From Gemmatimonadales bacterium (GTDB lineage Bacteria > Gemmatimonadota > Gemmatimonadetes > Longimicrobiales > Gaopeijiaceae), in contig REBS01000105.1 in assembly GCA_007692605.1 (NCBI GenBank), forward strand, positions 1 to 50,140: a DNA stretch of 50,140 nucleotides, written 5' to 3'. Below are positions 16,536 through 26,880 of this stretch, piece after piece. The notes below the pieces were generated by a model. It made no database searches. It was not told where the DNA came from and worked only from the letters and a program-made list of their open reading frames with translations. The first letter of the stretch is position 1, and each line of letters starts with the position of its first letter. Both the position numbers and the translations under genes were made by a program.

Positions 16536-16547
16536 CGGGGGTCCGCA

Positions 16548-17963
<1,416 letters not shown>

Positions 17964-18251
17964 TCAGCGCTCCGAGTCGCGGCGGAACATTCGGAGCATC
18001 CGGTCGGTGACCAGAAAGCCGCCGACCACGTTGACCGTCGCGAGCACCACCGCAGCCGCTCCGAGCCAGGTCACCCACGGCCCCTCGGCGGTACCCACCA
18101 CGATCACCGCCCCCAGGATCGTGATGCCCGAAACCGCGTTCGCTCCCGACATCAGAGGGGTGTGCAGCGTCGGAGGCACGCGGCGAATCAATTCGACACC
18201 CACCAGGGTGGCGAGCGTGAATACGTACAGCCCCAGGATCAGCTCTCCCAT
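17964..18251 (-). CDS. pntAB: NAD(P) transhydrogenase, small membrane alpha-2 subunit
   Basis: A 95-residue protein with three membrane helices (LILGLYVFTLATLVGVELI, ITILGAVIVVG and AAAVVLATVNVVGGFLV). The conserved run VPPTLHTPLMSGANAVSGI is a hallmark of the membrane part of PntA. Here it is a separate gene, as in the three-subunit enzyme of Rhodospirillum rubrum, instead of being fused to the NAD-binding part as in E. coli. ATG at 18251 overlaps the end of pntAA by 13 bases. Confidence 0.94.
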   Translation of the reverse strand: MGELILGLYVFTLATLVGVELIRRVPPTLHTPLMSGANAVSGITILGAVIVVGTAEGPWVTWLGAAAVVLATVNVVGGFLVTDRMLRMFRRDSER

Positions 18252-19381
18252 CCTTCCCCCCGTTTCTGGCCTCGATGAACCCTGAGCAGGGATCCGGTGA
18301 TCTCGTCGCCGGGATCCAGCCGGATCTCTCCGTCCGCGACCCCCAGGTGGCGGAGGAGTGCGGTGATGTTCTTCCCGAACATTTCGCTGGCATTCAGCGC
18401 GACCTCGGAGGCGAGGTTGAGGGGGGCGTCGACGGTCACCCCTCCGATCTCGAGGGTCCGGCCCGCCTTCGAGAGTGCGCAGTTTCCGCCGCTGTCCCCG
18501 GCCAGGTCGACGATGATCGACCCGGGGCGCATCGCCTCGACCGCTTCCCGCGTGAGGAGGAGCGGGGCCGGGCGTCCCGGAATCTGGGCGGTGGTGATGA
18601 TCGCGTCGAAGTCGGCGGCGGCCCGGGCGAGGAAGGTCTGCTGCCGCTCCTGGGCATCCTCGGGGAGGGCTTGCCCGTAGCCTCCTTCCCCCTCGGCATC
18701 TTCGCCCTCGGCGGGCATCTCGAGCGACTTGGCTCCCAGGCTCCGGATCTGCTCGAGCGCTGCGGGGCGGATGTCGTAGCCCGTCACGGCGGCCCCCAGC
18801 CGGCGTGCGGTGGCGATCGCCTGAAGCCCCGCCACCCCCGCACCCAGAACCAGGATCCGCGCGGGTGCGACCGTGCCCGAGGCGGTGGTCAGCATCGGGA
18901 GGAAGCGGGGAAGGTGCGTCGCCACCCGCAGGCTGGCGGCGTACCCGGCGGCCGTGGCCTGGGAGCTCAGCACGTCCATCGACTGCGCCCGGGTGATCCG
19001 GGGCAGGTGTTCGAGCGCCAGCACCGAGCCCCCGCGGCGGGCGATCACCTCGAAGGGAGGGGGGGAGAAGCCGAACAGCGAGACGAAGAGGGCCTCTTCC
19101 GGCCACCCCGACTCGAGGGCGTCGGGCAGGGCGCCGCTCCCGATCAGCTGGGGCCACCGCACCGCCACGATCGTCCGGGCACCCGCCACCGCCGCTTCCG
19201 CGTTCGGGACCACCTCCACTCCGGTGTCGGCGTACGCCCCGTCGGGGAGCGAAGCGGGTGACCCGGCTCCGGCCTCCATGCGGATCGAGAGTCCCGCTCC
19301 GATGAGCGTCGCGCATTCCTTCGGGGCGAGCGCGATGCGGCGCTCTCCTTCATGCCGTTCTCGCAGCAGGGCGATCTTCAC
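18239..19381 (-). CDS. pntAA: NAD(P) transhydrogenase, NAD(H)-binding alpha-1 subunit
   Basis: A 380-residue soluble subunit related to alanine dehydrogenase. It opens with MKIALLRERHEGERRIALAP, and the Rossmann turn VLGAGVAGLQAIATARRLGA is near residue 172. Other family runs are ATAAGYAA, ITTAQIPGRPAP and DLAGDSGGNC. It binds NAD(H) on the cytoplasmic face and passes hydride to PntB. The start is GTG at 19381, where the sequence matches the normal N-terminus. It is the first gene of the pnt operon. Confidence 0.95.
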   Translation of the reverse strand: MKIALLRERHEGERRIALAPKECATLIGAGLSIRMEAGAGSPASLPDGAYADTGVEVVPNAEAAVAGARTIVAVRWPQLIGSGALPDALESGWPEEALFVSLFGFSPPPFEVIARRGGSVLALEHLPRITRAQSMDVLSSQATAAGYAASLRVATHLPRFLPMLTTASGTVAPARILVLGAGVAGLQAIATARRLGAAVTGYDIRPAALEQIRSLGAKSLEMPAEGEDAEGEGGYGQALPEDAQERQQTFLARAAADFDAIITTAQIPGRPAPLLLTREAVEAMRPGSIIVDLAGDSGGNCALSKAGRTLEIGGVTVDAPLNLASEVALNASEMFGKNITALLRHLGVADGEIRLDPGDEITGSLLRVHRGQKRGEGWES

Positions 19382-19430
19382 GGGTCGGGTGTAGTCCAGG
19401 TGTGGAGGTGCGGGTGCCCTCGCAGCCGCA

Positions 19431-19453
19431 CGCGGCCGTGAATCACGACCGCG
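19431..19453. promoter_or_regulatory. Inverted repeat upstream of the pnt operon
   Basis: cgcggccgtg and cacgaccgcg are inverted around aat with one mismatch, 50 bases upstream of pntAA. It could be an operator for pnt or a weak hairpin ending the upstream HAD gene. No T-run follows on the minus strand, which argues against an intrinsic terminator. Confidence 0.35.
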
Positions 19454-19573
19454 CCGTGCGAACGATGTCCTGCGTGGCGTTGAGTCGGGACGACGGTCCC
19501 GCGATGGCCGGGGCGCGCGAGAATCTCGCCAACCCGCCGGGCCGAAGGGAGTTCCCCGGTGCGGCGGGTCCCG

Positions 19574-20308
19574 CTACCGGCGCGTCGAAGCCGGGGGGAA
19601 CTCGCACGGGAGGAGAACCTCGACCGCCTCGGGGAAGGATTCGACCCGCGTGAGGTCTCCTTCGAGTGGGTCCGCCAGGTCGGCGTGCCATGGATCCCCG
19701 GCATCGACCCAGATCGCGCGCGCCCCCGAACGGATCGCCGGATTCACATCGCTGCGGACCGAGTTGCCCACCATGCAGCTGCGCTCCGGCGGTCCGGCGT
19801 CGAGGCTCCGCAGCGCGGCCCGGTAGCTCTCGGGGCTCTTGTCGGGGGTGATCACCAGGCGAGATCGGGGGACGATCCCGAAGACGCCCGAGTTCTCGAT
19901 ACACCGCGTCTGGTAGGTCGGGAAGGCGGACTGCGTGTAGATCGCGACCGGAAGGGCGTCGGCGAGTCGCGCCAGCGCATCGAGGGCCCCCGGCAGGGGA
20001 GGGGGGGGCTGGTCGATGCCGTCGGCGAGCGACTCGGCCCGACGCGCGGCGACGGGCTCCGGAATCCTGCCTTCCATGGAGCAGAGGCGCAGGTACGTGT
20101 CCCGAAACGAGGCGCCGAGCCGGAAGGGTCCATACCCCCAGATGCCCAGGAGCTCGCGATCGACGACCTCGTGGTGAATCCGGTAGGAATGAGCGCGGGG
20201 AAACCCGAGGTTCTCGAGATACGAGAAGAGGGCGTCGCGTCGCTCCCTGAAACGGGGCCCCGTGTCCACGAGGGTGTCGTCGAAGTCGACCAGAACGAAG
20301 CTCGTCAT
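19574..20308 (-). CDS. HAD-superfamily hydrolase (phosphatase type)
   Basis: A 244-residue haloacid-dehalogenase-like phosphatase. Motif I is VDFDDTLVD, with nucleophile D8 and acid/base D10. Motif II is around IYTQSA; the motif III Lys lies in ITPDKSPES; motif IV is VGNSVRSDVNPA, with the metal-binding Asp. An alpha-helical cap follows motif I, as in subclass I enzymes such as PGPase or YjjG-like nucleotidases. The substrate is not readable. It lies upstream of pntAA on the same strand with a 192-base gap, so it is probably a separate unit. Confidence 0.85.
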   Translation of the reverse strand: MTSFVLVDFDDTLVDTGPRFRERRDALFSYLENLGFPRAHSYRIHHEVVDRELLGIWGYGPFRLGASFRDTYLRLCSMEGRIPEPVAARRAESLADGIDQPPPPLPGALDALARLADALPVAIYTQSAFPTYQTRCIENSGVFGIVPRSRLVITPDKSPESYRAALRSLDAGPPERSCMVGNSVRSDVNPAIRSGARAIWVDAGDPWHADLADPLEGDLTRVESFPEAVEVLLPCEFPPASTRR

Positions 20309-20710
20309 TGGTCCTCGTACCGCTTCGCCCGACCCTCGTTCCGAAGGGAGACCCGGGGGATCGAGACTTCACGGATCCCTCCGCACAGGGCGGGGTAAAG
20401 CGGAACTACTCCCCTCCCACCCTTCGAGGCACGCAGCTTCCGCGTGCCGTCGGCGGGGGCTCCGCCCGTTCGGGCGGATTCGCCTGTAGAGCTGCCCTCT
20501 CGGATCTGTATATGCCGTGGAATTCGGGCGCCGCTCATTTAACACTATTCCCGTCTGGACTGTCATTGCATGCGAACCCTGGACACAACGAGGATCCCGA
20601 GAAGGCCCGGTGCCCTTCGGCCGTTCGGTCCCGGTGATCCTTCTCGGACTCGGGCCGGCTCCGGCCGGACCTCGAGTCATCCCGTTACTGCACGCTCAGC
20701 TGCGAGATTC
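20309..20710. other. Divergent promoter region between HAD gene and RND operon
   Basis: About 400 bases without a supported gene. They must hold promoters for the minus-strand HAD gene and the plus-strand TolC/RND operon. An 18-base near-perfect hairpin, tccgcccg-tt-cgggcgga, lies at 20461-20478. A TATATG at about 20513 could be a -10 element but has no good -35. No tRNA-like or riboswitch-like structure was recognised. Confidence 0.5.
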
Positions 20711-22243
20711 ATGCCCCGCTTTTCCCGTCCCATCGTTTCGCCCCTCTGCGGGGTCGTACTCTGCATCGGGATCCTGATCTCATCGGGTATGGTTCCGCGA
20801 GCGCTCGGGGCGCAGGAGGCTCCGGTGATCGCCGAGGGACTCTCCCTCGAAGAGGCCCTTCGCCTTGCGCGGGACTACAATCCGGACTTCCGGATTCAGC
20901 AGTCTCAGATCGAGTCTGCCGAAGGACAGCAGCGAACGGCGTTCGGAGATCTGCTCCCTTCGGCCAGCCTTTCGAACTCCTACGGCTACCAGGCGTCGGG
21001 GGAGCGGCGGGCCGGATCGGTGGTGCTCGGCGAGCAGCCTGACTTCTGGAACTCGTCGTTTTCTGCAAGTGTCAGCTACAGTTTGAATGGCCAGACGCTC
21101 CTGCGTCCCGGGCAGGCGCGGACCGAATCGCGTGCCGTGGGTGCTCAGGTCGAGGGAGCCGAGCGAGGTCTGCGGGCCCAGGTCACCGACCAGTACCTCT
21201 CCGTGCTCCAGGCCGATGCGGAGCTTACCCAGGCCCGGGAGCAGCTCGAACGGGTCCAGCTCTCCCTCCGGCAGGCCGAGGCGCAGGTCCAGGTCGGTGC
21301 CGGCACTCCGCTCGACATCCGCAGGGCCGAGGTCCAGGAGGGGCAGGCCGAGGTCCAGCTTCTTCAGGCCGAAAACCAGGCGAGGGCAACCCGGCTCGCA
21401 CTCGCGCGCACCCTCGGAGTCCAGCTCTCCGAAGACGTGACGATGGTGACGTCGTTCGAGCTCTTCGAGCCCGAGCTCGAAGTCGAGGAACTCCTCGAGC
21501 TCTCGTACCGGAACAACCCGGTGCTTCGGGCGTCGCGGTTGTCGGTCGAGGTGGCGGAGGTGGGGGTGCGGGTGGCCCGAAGCCAATACCTGCCGAGCCT
21601 TTCGATGAGCGCGGGTCTTTCGGGGTCTGTCTTCCAGGCAGGCAACATCGACCCGCTCATCAATGACCGGCTGCAGCAGCTCTCGGGACAGTACAGCTCC
21701 TGCCTCGAAGACAACCGGCTCCGTGAGCTGCTCGGGGATGCACCCCGGAACTGCGCACAGTTCGATCCGAGCCGGAGCGAAGTCGAACAGGCCGCGGTCT
21801 CCCAGGTGCGCGCCAACAACAGCGGGTGGCCGTTCGACTACAGGACGCAGCCTCTGAGCGTATCGCTTTCGCTCTCGATCCCCGTGTTCACCGGATTCTC
21901 CCGCCAGCAACAGAACCAGCAGGCGCAGATCGGCCTGTCGAACGCGAGAGAGCAGGTGCGCTCCGAGGAGCTTCGTCTCCGGTCCGAAGTCACGACGGCG
22001 ATCCGCTCGGTCGAGACGGCCCGGCGCACGGCGACGCTGCAGGAGCGGATCCGACAGACCTCGACCGAGGAGCTCCGGCTCGCCCAGGAGCGATTCCGAC
22101 TCGGATTGGCGTCGTCGATCGAGGTGGCCGATGCCCAGGCGAACCTCTCGCAGGCCGAGCGCGACGAGATCAATGCAATCTACGGCTTCTTCCAGTCGTT
22201 CGCCGCGCTCGAGGCTCTCGTCGGCACCGAACTCGACCGATGA
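20711..22243 (+). CDS. TolC-family outer-membrane channel of an RND efflux operon
   Basis: An outer-membrane efflux protein of about 510 residues. ATG at 20711 gives a normal signal peptide (SPLCGVVLCIGILISSGMVP, cleavage near LGAQEA); the frame extends upstream to 20570 but that part has no family features. The mature protein begins with the TolC pattern LSLEEALRLARDYNPDFRI and has the two-fold repeat with long helices (EAQVQVGAGTPLDIRRAEV and RFRLGLASSIEVADAQANL). A loop with two Cys (SSCLEDNRL and PRNCAQFD) matches a similar loop in the TolC protein at 5184-6812. It is the first gene of a four-gene operon with adaptor and two RND pumps. Confidence 0.92.
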   Translation: MPRFSRPIVSPLCGVVLCIGILISSGMVPRALGAQEAPVIAEGLSLEEALRLARDYNPDFRIQQSQIESAEGQQRTAFGDLLPSASLSNSYGYQASGERRAGSVVLGEQPDFWNSSFSASVSYSLNGQTLLRPGQARTESRAVGAQVEGAERGLRAQVTDQYLSVLQADAELTQAREQLERVQLSLRQAEAQVQVGAGTPLDIRRAEVQEGQAEVQLLQAENQARATRLALARTLGVQLSEDVTMVTSFELFEPELEVEELLELSYRNNPVLRASRLSVEVAEVGVRVARSQYLPSLSMSAGLSGSVFQAGNIDPLINDRLQQLSGQYSSCLEDNRLRELLGDAPRNCAQFDPSRSEVEQAAVSQVRANNSGWPFDYRTQPLSVSLSLSIPVFTGFSRQQQNQQAQIGLSNAREQVRSEELRLRSEVTTAIRSVETARRTATLQERIRQTSTEELRLAQERFRLGLASSIEVADAQANLSQAERDEINAIYGFFQSFAALEALVGTELDR

Positions 22244-22326
22244 CCTCCTTTCTACCGACGTTCCGTTCCACTTCGACCGCTTCAACGCGGCGCGTTCAGA
22301 CCGTTCGTGCCCTCAAGAGGACATAG

Positions 22327-23487
22327 ATGATGCCCAGTGACGGAAGATTCCCCCGGAGTCCCACCACCCGAGCCGTCCGTCTGGCCAGCTCGGTATTCCT
22401 CGTGATGGCTCTCGGACTGGCGGGCTGCGGCGACGACTCCGACGAAGGGAACGGAAGCGTCGCGATGGCGGGGAGTCCCCCGGGCGGAGGCCCCGGGGGC
22501 GGGTCGGATCGTGCGATCCCGGTTTCCGCCCGGATCGCGGAGCCGGGTGATCTTGAGGTGACGCTGAGGGTTTCCACGAGTCTGAGGGCGCGGGAATCTG
22601 TCGAGGTCGTACCCAAGCAGGCCGGGATCATCGCGTCGATCGGGGTGGAGGAGGGGCGCCGGGTGTCCGAGGGTGAACTCCTGGCCCAACTCGATGATCA
22701 GGAGTGGCGTCTCCAGGCCCAGCAGTCCGAGGCGCGGATGAAGGCAGCCGAAGACGCGGTGGAGCGGGCCCGGGCCCTTCAGGACCTCGAGCTGATCTCG
22801 CAGCAGGAGGTCGAGCGGCTCGCGTCCGAGGCCGAGATCGCGAGGGCGGAGCTGGGGCTCGCCCGGTTGAGAGTCGAGAACGCCCGCATCACCTCGCCGA
22901 TCAGCGGGATGATCACGCATCGCTACGTGGAGCGTGGACAGCAGGTCAATACCGCCAACCCGGCCTTCGAGGTGGCCGACCTCGATCGGCTCGAGGCGAG
23001 GCTCGCGGTCCCGGAGCGGGAGTCGGCGAGAGTCCAGGTGGGGCAGATCGCCCGCATCCGACTCGAGGAAGGGGGAAGTGCCGTCGCCGAGGGGCGAGTG
23101 GAGAGAATCCGGCCCGTGGTGGACGCCACCAGCGGAACGGTCCAGGTCACGGTCGCGGTATCGGCTCGCAGTGGGGACGTCCCCCTGCGTCCGGGCCAGT
23201 TCGTGAACGTCGACCTGGTCACCGAAATCCTCTCCGACCGGATCACCCTGCCGCGCACGGCGGTTCTCGTGGATGGAGCCGCGCCCCGGATCTTCCTGAT
23301 CCGCGACGGACAGGCGATCGAGACCGAGGTCGAACTGGGATTCTCGCGCGGGGACCAGGTGGAGATCCGTTCGGGTCTGCAGCCGGGTGACACCGTGGTG
23401 GTGGTGGGCCAGGACAACCTGCGTCCCGACGCGCGGGTTCGGATGATGCAGCTCGATGGACAGCCGGTCTCGGGAGGGGGTGCGTGA
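22327..23487 (+). CDS. RND efflux periplasmic adaptor lipoprotein (AcrA/MexA-like)
   Basis: A 386-residue membrane fusion protein. The signal peptide ends in the lipobox LAGC with Cys34, so it is lipid-anchored, as AcrA is. A low-complexity Gly/Pro linker (SPPGGGPGGGS) precedes the mature fold. The lipoyl halves are around VVPKQAGIIASIGVEEGRRV and ITSPISGMITHRYVERGQQV, with a short helical hairpin between. The barrel and membrane-proximal domains follow. The start is ATG at 22327, with an immediate second ATG. Its last four bases overlap the GTG start of the RND pump gene. Confidence 0.93.
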   Translation: MMPSDGRFPRSPTTRAVRLASSVFLVMALGLAGCGDDSDEGNGSVAMAGSPPGGGPGGGSDRAIPVSARIAEPGDLEVTLRVSTSLRARESVEVVPKQAGIIASIGVEEGRRVSEGELLAQLDDQEWRLQAQQSEARMKAAEDAVERARALQDLELISQQEVERLASEAEIARAELGLARLRVENARITSPISGMITHRYVERGQQVNTANPAFEVADLDRLEARLAVPERESARVQVGQIARIRLEEGGSAVAEGRVERIRPVVDATSGTVQVTVAVSARSGDVPLRPGQFVNVDLVTEILSDRITLPRTAVLVDGAAPRIFLIRDGQAIETEVELGFSRGDQVEIRSGLQPGDTVVVVGQDNLRPDARVRMMQLDGQPVSGGGA

Positions 23488-26400
23488 AGCTCACGGACCT
23501 CTCCGTCACCCGACCGGTGGCGGTCTCGATGGCGTTCATCGCCGTCATCGTCTTCGGGATGGTGTCGTACTCCCGTCTGCAGGTGGATCTCCTGCCCGAC
23601 GTGTCCTTTCCGACGGTCACGATCGAAACGGAGTACGCGGGCGTCGGACCCCGCGAGATCGAGAATCTGATCTCCCGGCCCATCGAAGAGGCGATCTCGG
23701 TGGTTCAGGGGGTTCAGGAGGTGACCTCCCGGTCACGACCCGGCCGTTCCGACATCACGATCCAGTTCCGTTGGGGCACCGACATGGACTTCGCCGCCCT
23801 CGATCTGCGAGAGCGGCTGGATCTGATCAATCTGCCGGGAGATGCCGGTCGCCCGACGATCGCGCGCTACGATCCCGCGTCCGAGCCCGTGATCCGCTTC
23901 GCCCTGATCTCCGATCGGCCCCTGGATCCCTCGGTCGAGGCCGACCGGCGAGAGCTGATCGCGCTCCGCTGGCTGGGCGAAGAGCAGGTCCGTCGGTCAC
24001 TCGAGGGGATCGAGGGGGTGGCCGCAGTCCGGGTCACCGGTGGGCTTGAAGAGGAGATCCTGGTCGAAGTCGATGAGAGTCGACTGGGGCAGCTGGGGAT
24101 CCCCTTCACCCAGGTGGCGAGCCGGCTGGCGTCGGAGAACATCAATCTGGCGGGCGGGATCCTCGAGGAGGGCGACGCACAGTATGTCGTTCGCACCGTC
24201 AACGAGTTCGTCGAGATGGACGAGATGCTGCGTGTGGTCGTGGGGTCGGCCGGGGCGCAGCCGGTCCTTCTGGGCGATGTGGCCGAGGTCCGGCGCTCGG
24301 CGGTGGAGCGGGAGACCGTCTCGCTCGTGAATGGCAACGAGGCGGTCGAGCTCTCGGTGCTGCGGGAGTCGACCGCGAACATCGTGGCGCTCTCCCGCGT
24401 GGTGCGGGAGCGCGTGGAGGCCCTCGACGGTGATCTCCCGCCCGGGGTCTCGACCACCCTGATCTCCGACCAGGCCGTGTTCATCGAGCGGGCGGTCGGC
24501 GACGTGCGCATGGCGGCGATTCTGGGGGGCATCTTCGCGATGCTCGTCCTCCTGCTCTTCCTGAAGCATCTGCCGACGACGCTGATCATCGCCACCGCGA
24601 TCCCGATCTCGATCATCGCGACCTTCGTCCTCATGTTCTCGCGGGATATCACCCTCAACATCATGTCATTGGGTGGACTCGCGCTGGGGGTCGGGATGCT
24701 CGTCGACAGTGCGATCGTCGTGCTGGAGTCGATCGCGAGGGAGCGCGAGAGCGGCCGCACTCCCGAGGAGTCCGCCCGCGTCGGAACCGACCGGGTGGGG
24801 CGAGCCGTGGTGGCCTCGACGCTCACCACGGTGGCGGTGTTCATCCCGATCGTCTTTGTGGAAGGGGTGGCGGGTCAGCTCTTCGGGGACCAGGCGTGGA
24901 CCGTCTCCTTCGCGCTCCTTTCGGCCCTGGTGGTCTCCCTGACCCTGATCCCCATGCTGGCGGCGCGTGGTGAGGGGGTGCAGGCGAGAACCGGCGCGGG
25001 ACGCGGGGTGGAGCAGGGGAAGGTCGCCGGGGCGCTCGCGGCGGGCTCGGGTGGAGTGCTCAAGGCCGTTCGGGGAAGCGGCAAGCTCGCGGGGCGGGCC
25101 CTGCAGCCCGTCGCCCGGGGATTCGACTCGATCTACGGGGGGATCGAACGGCGGTACCGACCGATCCTGGCGGCGACGCTGAAGCGACCCGTCCTCGTGA
25201 TCACGGGCGCCCTCGTCCTTTTCGGTGCGACCGTGGCCCTGATTCCGCAGGTCGGGGTCTCTCTCGTCCCCGAACTCTCGCAGGGCGAGCTCGTCGTCGA
25301 GCTCGAGGCGGCTCCGGGCACGAGTCTCACCCGGATGGAGGAGCTCGCACGCCAGGCCGAGGCCCGGGCTCTCTCGATCGAGAATGTCGAAGAGGTCTTC
25401 ACGAATGTGGGCGTTCGGGGTGGGGCCGGGACGATGGGGCGGACCGGTGAACTGCAACGCCACGCCGCGACCCTCCTCGTTCGGCTGGGAGCCGTGGGAC
25501 GCGCGGAGGACCGGGTCGCCGGGGAGCTCGTGTCGCTCCTCGACGACCTCCCCGGTCTCCAGGTGCGGGTCGACCGTCCCCGCCTGTTCACGGTGAATGC
25601 TCCCGTCGAGGTGGAAGTCCGCGGCTTCGAGCTTCCGGTTCTGTCTCAGGTGGCGTCCGATGTGAGAGCGACCCTGCGCGAGCTCCCCGGCATCATGGGA
25701 ATCGAGGAGGAGCGACGGCAGGGAACCCCCGAGATCTCGATCCGCTTCGATCGCGAGCGGCTGGCCCTTCAGGGCCTGACCGTGGGCGACGCGGCGGAGG
25801 CGGTGCAGGCGAAGGTGCGCGGACAGGCGGCCACCGAATTCACCGAACGGGATCGCGACCTGAATGTTCTGGTGCGGGCGCGGGAGGGGCAGCGGAGCTC
25901 CCTCGAGGACCTCCAGAACCTGCGGATCGAAATTCCCGCCGGAGGGACGGTGTCGCTGGGATCGGTCGCGACGGTCGGCTTCCAGGACGGCCCGGCCGAG
26001 ATCATTCGTCGAGGAGGTACCCGTGTGGCGCTGGTCGAAGTCCGGCCCGCGGGGGCCGATCTGGCGGGGGCGATCAGCCGGATCGAGGAGCGGCTCCGGG
26101 AGATCCCGGTCCCCCCGGATGTGAGCGTCGAGGTCGCCGGGCAGTCGAGGGACCTGCAGGAGTCGGTGCAGTCGATGCAGCTGGCCCTCCTGCTCGCCGC
26201 CTTCCTCGTCTATCTGGTCATGGCGAGCCAGTTCGAGTCCTTCCGACTCCCGGGTGTGATCATGGTTTCGGTACCGCTGGCCCTGCCCGGGGCGATCGGC
26301 GCGCTCTGGCTGACCGGGAACACGATCTCGGTGGTGGCGCTGATCGGGATGGTCATGCTCGTGGGGATCGTCGTGAACAACGCGATCGTGCTGGTCGACT

Positions 26401-26756
26401 ATGTGAACCAGCTGCGGCGGGACGAGGGAATGGCGCTCGACGAGGCGCTCGTCGAGGCCTGCCACGTTCGGCTGCGGCCGATCCTCATGTCGACGATCAC
26501 CACGGTGCTGGGACTCATGCCCCTGGCTCTGATCCCCGGGGAGGGGGCCGAGCTTCGGGTGCCGTTGGCGATCCCGGTGATCGGCGGGCTGATCCTCTCG
26601 ACCCTCCTGACCCTCCTCGTGATCCCGGTGCTCTACCGGGTCTTCGAGATCCGGGGGGAGCGGGCCCGGCTGGAAGCGCGGGAGGGGACCCCCGTTCGTG
26701 GGGAGGACTTCGGGGGCGCCACGTCGGTCGGGGATCCATCCCCGGGGGCCGCGTGA
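23484..26756 (+). CDS. RND-family inner-membrane efflux pump (HAE type), first of two
   Basis: A 1090-residue proton-driven pump with the usual 12 helices and two large periplasmic loops. It opens LSVTRPVAVSMAFIAVIVFG. In helix 4 the run GVGMLVDSAIVVLES keeps one Asp of the proton relay; the second Asp of AcrB (D408) is Ser here. The cytoplasmic link between the halves (about residues 495-560) is longer than usual and rich in Gly, Ala and Arg. The C-terminal half has LVYLVMASQFES and GMVMLVGIVVNNAIVLVDY. GTG at 23484 overlaps the adaptor stop (GTGA), so translation is coupled. It probably forms a homotrimer, or a mixed trimer with the next gene's product, as in MdtBC. The substrate is unknown. 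Confidence 0.94.
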   Translation: MKLTDLSVTRPVAVSMAFIAVIVFGMVSYSRLQVDLLPDVSFPTVTIETEYAGVGPREIENLISRPIEEAISVVQGVQEVTSRSRPGRSDITIQFRWGTDMDFAALDLRERLDLINLPGDAGRPTIARYDPASEPVIRFALISDRPLDPSVEADRRELIALRWLGEEQVRRSLEGIEGVAAVRVTGGLEEEILVEVDESRLGQLGIPFTQVASRLASENINLAGGILEEGDAQYVVRTVNEFVEMDEMLRVVVGSAGAQPVLLGDVAEVRRSAVERETVSLVNGNEAVELSVLRESTANIVALSRVVRERVEALDGDLPPGVSTTLISDQAVFIERAVGDVRMAAILGGIFAMLVLLLFLKHLPTTLIIATAIPISIIATFVLMFSRDITLNIMSLGGLALGVGMLVDSAIVVLESIARERESGRTPEESARVGTDRVGRAVVASTLTTVAVFIPIVFVEGVAGQLFGDQAWTVSFALLSALVVSLTLIPMLAARGEGVQARTGAGRGVEQGKVAGALAAGSGGVLKAVRGSGKLAGRALQPVARGFDSIYGGIERRYRPILAATLKRPVLVITGALVLFGATVALIPQVGVSLVPELSQGELVVELEAAPGTSLTRMEELARQAEARALSIENVEEVFTNVGVRGGAGTMGRTGELQRHAATLLVRLGAVGRAEDRVAGELVSLLDDLPGLQVRVDRPRLFTVNAPVEVEVRGFELPVLSQVASDVRATLRELPGIMGIEEERRQGTPEISIRFDRERLALQGLTVGDAAEAVQAKVRGQAATEFTERDRDLNVLVRAREGQRSSLEDLQNLRIEIPAGGTVSLGSVATVGFQDGPAEIIRRGGTRVALVEVRPAGADLAGAISRIEERLREIPVPPDVSVEVAGQSRDLQESVQSMQLALLLAAFLVYLVMASQFESFRLPGVIMVSVPLALPGAIGALWLTGNTISVVALIGMVMLVGIVVNNAIVLVDYVNQLRRDEGMALDEALVEACHVRLRPILMSTITTVLGLMPLALIPGEGAELRVPLAIPVIGGLILSTLLTLLVIPVLYRVFEIRGERARLEAREGTPVRGEDFGGATSVGDPSPGAA

Positions 26757-26880
26757 GCCGGGCGGTCACGGGGCGTCGGTCCCCGGAGCGGGGTCGAGCA
26801 CCGCGCCCCCGCGGCGCCGGTCCCGTCCTCCCCGAAGGACCCGTAGCTGAACGATCCACCAGGGAAAAAGGAAGCAGGTG

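Larger units (their letters stand above)
16010..16547. other. 538-base non-coding spacer with palindromes and GGAT repeats
   Basis: No convincing gene is present here. The part from about 16180 to 16400 is visibly richer in A and T than its surroundings. It contains two related inverted repeats, flanking half-sites at a 60-62 bp phase, and then a GGAT-led degenerate array next to the end of pntB. Open frames through it have no family features. It is upstream of the metallopeptidase gene, whose promoter must lie here. Confidence 0.7.

Noticed and set aside
20570..20710. Upstream start for the RND-operon TolC protein
   Set aside because: The added residues are Arg/Pro-rich and would bury the signal peptide; ATG 20711 gives a normal one.
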